Shown here: piece by piece, positions 4,002 through 6,280 of the stretch
How the letters are laid out: every line of letters begins with the position of its first letter
Numbering within the stretch: the first letter of the stretch is position 1
Made by a program: the position numbers and the translations under genes
Source: Anaerolineales bacterium
GTDB lineage: Bacteria > Chloroflexota > Anaerolineae > Promineifilales > Promineifilaceae
Assembly (NCBI GenBank): GCA_020432595.1
Contig: JAGQGA010000336.1
Span: 1-6,280 of the forward strand
Direction of reading: 5' to 3'
DNA length: 6,280 nucleotides
Notes under the pieces: model-generated
Told to the model about the DNA's origin: nothing
What the model saw: only the letters and a program-made list of their open reading frames with translations
Databases searched by the model: none

Positions 4002-6280
4002 CCTTAAGATAAGGGCGCAAGAATTGACCGGTGTAGGAGGCGGAAACGGCCGTTATTTCCTCCGGCGTTCCCACCGCCACAATCTCACCACCTCGGTTGC
4101 CCCCCTCCGGCCCCATGTCAATGATGTGGTCGGCCACCTTGATAATATCAAGATTATGCTCAATGATAATCACCGTGTTGCCCTTGTCTACCAGTTTGTT
4201 TAGTGCCTCAATTAGCTTCGCTACATCGTGCGAATGTAGCCCCACCGATGGCTCATCCAAAATATAGACCGTCCGCCCCGTCGCAATCTTCGATAGCTCC
4301 CGGCTCAGCTTAACCCGCTGCGCCTCGCCACCGCTCAAGGTGGGTGCTGGCTGCCCAAGCTGGATGTAGCCCAGCCCCACATCGGCCATTGTCTTCAGCT
4401 TGCGGCGAATAGTGGGTACATTCTCAAAAAAGGTGAGCGCCTCATCAATGCTCAAATCTAGCACCTGGGCAATATTCAACTCCTTGTAGGTGACTTGCAG
4501 CGTTTCGCGGTTGTAACGCGCCCCGTGGCAAATATCGCAAGGCACATAAATATCGGGCAAAAACTGCATTTCAATTCGGTTTTGTCCCTGCCCCTGGCAC
4601 GCTTCGCACCGCCCGCCCTTGACATTAAAGCTAAACCGCCCCGGCTCATAACCGCGAATTTTGCTGTCGGGCAGGCTGGCAAACAGGTCGCGGATGGGGT
4701 TAAACAGATTGGTGTAGGTGGCGGGGTTGGAGCGCGGCGTGCGGCCAATGGGGCTTTGGTCAATCTCAATCACTTTGTCCAAATGCTCCAGCCCGTCAAT
4801 GGCTTCGTGTTTACCCGGCAACACCTTAGAGCCATAAAAATGCTGGTTGAGCCGCTTGCTCAAAATCTCGACCAAAAAGGAGCTTTTGCCGCTGCCGCTG
4901 ACGCCGGTGATGCAGACCAGCTTGCCCAGCGGGATGTGGATATCCACATTTTTGAGGTTGTTTTCTTGCGCCCCCAGCACGCGCAAAAATTCGCCGGTGC
5001 CTGCCCGCCGCTTTTTCGGGATAGGGATTTGCTTACGGCCGCTTAAGTAGGCCCCGGTCAGTGACCGTTCCACCGCCATCACCTGCTCTGGTGTGCCTTC
5101 GGCCACCAGTTCGCCGCCGTTTAACCCGGCTCCTGGCCCCAAATCCACAATCCAGTCGGCGGCACGCATGGTGTCTTCGTCATGTTCCACCACCAAAACG
5201 GTGTTGCCCAAGTCGCGCATTCCTTTGAGGGTGTGGATGAGGCGGGCGTTGTCGCGCTGGTGCAGCCCAATGCTGGGTTCGTCCAGCACATACAGCACGC
5301 CCATAAGCTGGCTGCCGATCTGGGTGGCGAGGCGGATGCGCTGGGCTTCGCCGCCGCTGAGGGTGCCGGCCGTCCGGTCAAGGGTCAAATAATCCAGCCC
5401 GACGTTGATCATAAAGGAGAGGCGTTCGCAAATTTCCTTAAGGATGGGTTTGGCGATGATTTGCTGGCGGTTGGAGAGGGGAGAACGGCCGTTTCGCAGC
5501 CCATCGGCCCACGGCAGCACCTCCTGCACCGGCTTGCGCGTCAGCCCATCAATCGTCACCCCGTCAATGCTCACCGCCCGCGCAATCGGGTTCAAACGGC
5601 TGCCGTCGCAAGTGCGGCACGGATGATCCACCATAAACTCTTCCAGCTTCTCGCGCACATAATCGGACGTAGATTCACGGTGCCGCCGCGCCAAATTATT
5701 GATTACCCCTTCATATTGGGTACGATATTCACGCTGATCCCCTTGCCGGTTGTTGTATGTCACCGTCACCGTCTCTTCGCCGCTGCCGTAGAGCAAAATG
5801 TGCATTTGCGCCGGGGTAAGCTGTTTGACGGCGACATCGGTGGGAATGTGAAAATGAACGGCCGTTGCCTTCAACAACTGCCAGTAATACCCCGCCTTAT
5901 CATCCGTCGGCCACCCCGTAATCGCCCCCTCCGCCAGCGTTAGGTCTTTATTCGGCACAATCAAATCAGGGTCAAATTCCTTGCGCGTACCTAGCCCCTG
6001 GCAATCGGGACAAGCCCCGTGCGGGCTGTTAAAGCTAAAGGTGCGTGGCTCAATTTCCGGGATGCTCGTGCCGTCATAGGGACAGTAAAGATGCTCGGAA
6101 TAAAGATGATCCATCTGGTTGTCGCGGTCAGTCACATCATTGATGATGACAATTCCCTGCCCCAGCCGCAACGCCGTTTCAATGGAATCGGTCAGGCGGG
6201 AGCGGTCGGCGCGGGCTTCTTCGCTGTGGTCGTCGGGTTTGTAGCGAATAATCAGCCGATCTACCACAATCTCAATGCTG
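3997..6280 (-). CDS. uvrA: Excinuclease ABC subunit A, N-terminus outside window
   Basis: UvrA is the DNA-damage-recognition ATPase of nucleotide excision repair; it acts as a dimer with UvrB in the cytoplasm. About 760 of an expected ~940 residues are present. The frame stays open to base 6280, so the GTG at 6265-6267 is an internal Val and the first Walker A lies outside. Counting that Val as 1: first zinc module C62-x-x-D65 and C86-x-x-C89; CRTC (217-220); NBD I signature LSGGEAQR (303-310) and Walker B VLDEPSIGLH (327-336); NBD II Walker A GVSGSGKSS (455-463); PIGRTPRSNPATYT (506-519); third zinc module C554/C557/C577/C580; second LSGGEAQR (644-651) and ILDEPSVGLH (669-678). The ending SYTGQFLRPYLKV is typical, so the 3' end is intact. 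The oddity is Asp65, where UvrA normally has Cys. Confidence 0.97.
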   Translation of the reverse strand, partial: SIEIVVDRLIIRYKPDDHSEEARADRSRLTDSIETALRLGQGIVIINDVTDRDNQMDHLYSEHLYCPYDGTSIPEIEPRTFSFNSPHGACPDCQGLGTRKEFDPDLIVPNKDLTLAEGAITGWPTDDKAGYYWQLLKATAVHFHIPTDVAVKQLTPAQMHILLYGSGEETVTVTYNNRQGDQREYRTQYEGVINNLARRHRESTSDYVREKLEEFMVDHPCRTCDGSRLNPIARAVSIDGVTIDGLTRKPVQEVLPWADGLRNGRSPLSNRQQIIAKPILKEICERLSFMINVGLDYLTLDRTAGTLSGGEAQRIRLATQIGSQLMGVLYVLDEPSIGLHQRDNARLIHTLKGMRDLGNTVLVVEHDEDTMRAADWIVDLGPGAGLNGGELVAEGTPEQVMAVERSLTGAYLSGRKQIPIPKKRRAGTGEFLRVLGAQENNLKNVDIHIPLGKLVCITGVSGSGKSSFLVEILSKRLNQHFYGSKVLPGKHEAIDGLEHLDKVIEIDQSPIGRTPRSNPATYTNLFNPIRDLFASLPDSKIRGYEPGRFSFNVKGGRCEACQGQGQNRIEMQFLPDIYVPCDICHGARYNRETLQVTYKELNIAQVLDLSIDEALTFFENVPTIRRKLKTMADVGLGYIQLGQPAPTLSGGEAQRVKLSRELSKIATGRTVYILDEPSVGLHSHDVAKLIEALNKLVDKGNTVIIIEHNLDIIKVADHIIDMGPEGGNRGGEIVAVGTPEEITAVSASYTGQFLRPYLKV
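4045..4054. repeat. AACGGCCGTT palindrome, copy 5
   Basis: In uvrA (minus strand) it reads Ile-Thr-Ala-Val-Ser near the C-terminus (residues 738-742), just before SYTGQFL, in a variable part of the protein. Confidence 0.8.
5484..5493. repeat. AACGGCCGTT palindrome, copy 6
   Basis: In uvrA it is read in a different frame from all the other copies, giving Asn-Gly-Arg (residues 259-261). This suggests the DNA word rather than the peptide is what recurs. Confidence 0.8.
5857..5866. repeat. AACGGCCGTT palindrome, copy 7
   Basis: In uvrA it reads Ala-Thr-Ala-Val-His (residues 134-138), within the insertion region between the first zinc module and the NBD I signature. Confidence 0.8.

Noticed and set aside
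3974..4010. Run of eight T on the minus strand (A-run 3976-3983) as a uvrA terminator
   Set aside because: Only a weak AT-rich stem with mismatches can be drawn before it, so an intrinsic terminator is not supported.
5182..5943. 253-codon plus-strand frame opposite uvrA
   Set aside because: It is antisense to strongly conserved UvrA motifs and shows no domain of its own; typical mirror frame of a well-codon-biased gene.

Overview
The window looks like ordinary chromosomal housekeeping DNA from a GC-moderate bacterium. Protein flavour suggests Chloroflexota, perhaps Anaerolineae-like: the dephospho-CoA kinase wording around its substrate loop, the UvrA sequence style and the EGY-like site-2 protease. 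This is an inference from remembered family patterns, not a search result. No phage, transposase, CRISPR, rRNA or tRNA signal was seen.

Layout. Bases 1-1561 (+) hold the C-terminal end of an ABC-F type ATPase, overlapped by 8 bases by a dephospho-CoA kinase gene whose product carries an extra C-terminal GNAT-like domain. Bases 1562-1996 hold a small gene for a two-helix membrane protein. It is flanked on both sides by palindromic arrays of a 7-base repeat (GAGATTR), with a separate perfect 15-bp stem-loop after its stop codon. Bases 1997-3106 (+) encode a site-2-protease-like membrane metalloprotease (M50). A perfect 28-bp palindrome separates its end from the convergent end of an OmpR/PhoB-type response regulator (minus strand, 3136-3843). 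The rest, 3997-6280 (minus), is uvrA, the damage-recognition subunit of nucleotide excision repair, whose N-terminus lies beyond the window edge.

How the genes work together. The ABC-F and coaE genes probably form a translationally coupled pair. The membrane protein and protease are co-directional but separated by repeat structures. uvrA and the response regulator are co-directional with a 153-base gap. There is no obvious single pathway.

The most unusual feature is not a gene. The 10-bp palindrome AACGGCCGTT occurs seven times in 6.28 kb, always inside coding sequence, and usually reads as Thr-Ala-Val. This resembles the highly iterated palindromes known from cyanobacteria (HIP1), but with a different sequence. 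The intergenic spaces are filled by palindromic repeats that begin directly after one stop codon, end directly before a start codon, or overlap a stop codon. Other points worth a look are the CoaE-GNAT fusion and a Cys-to-Asp change in the first zinc module of UvrA.
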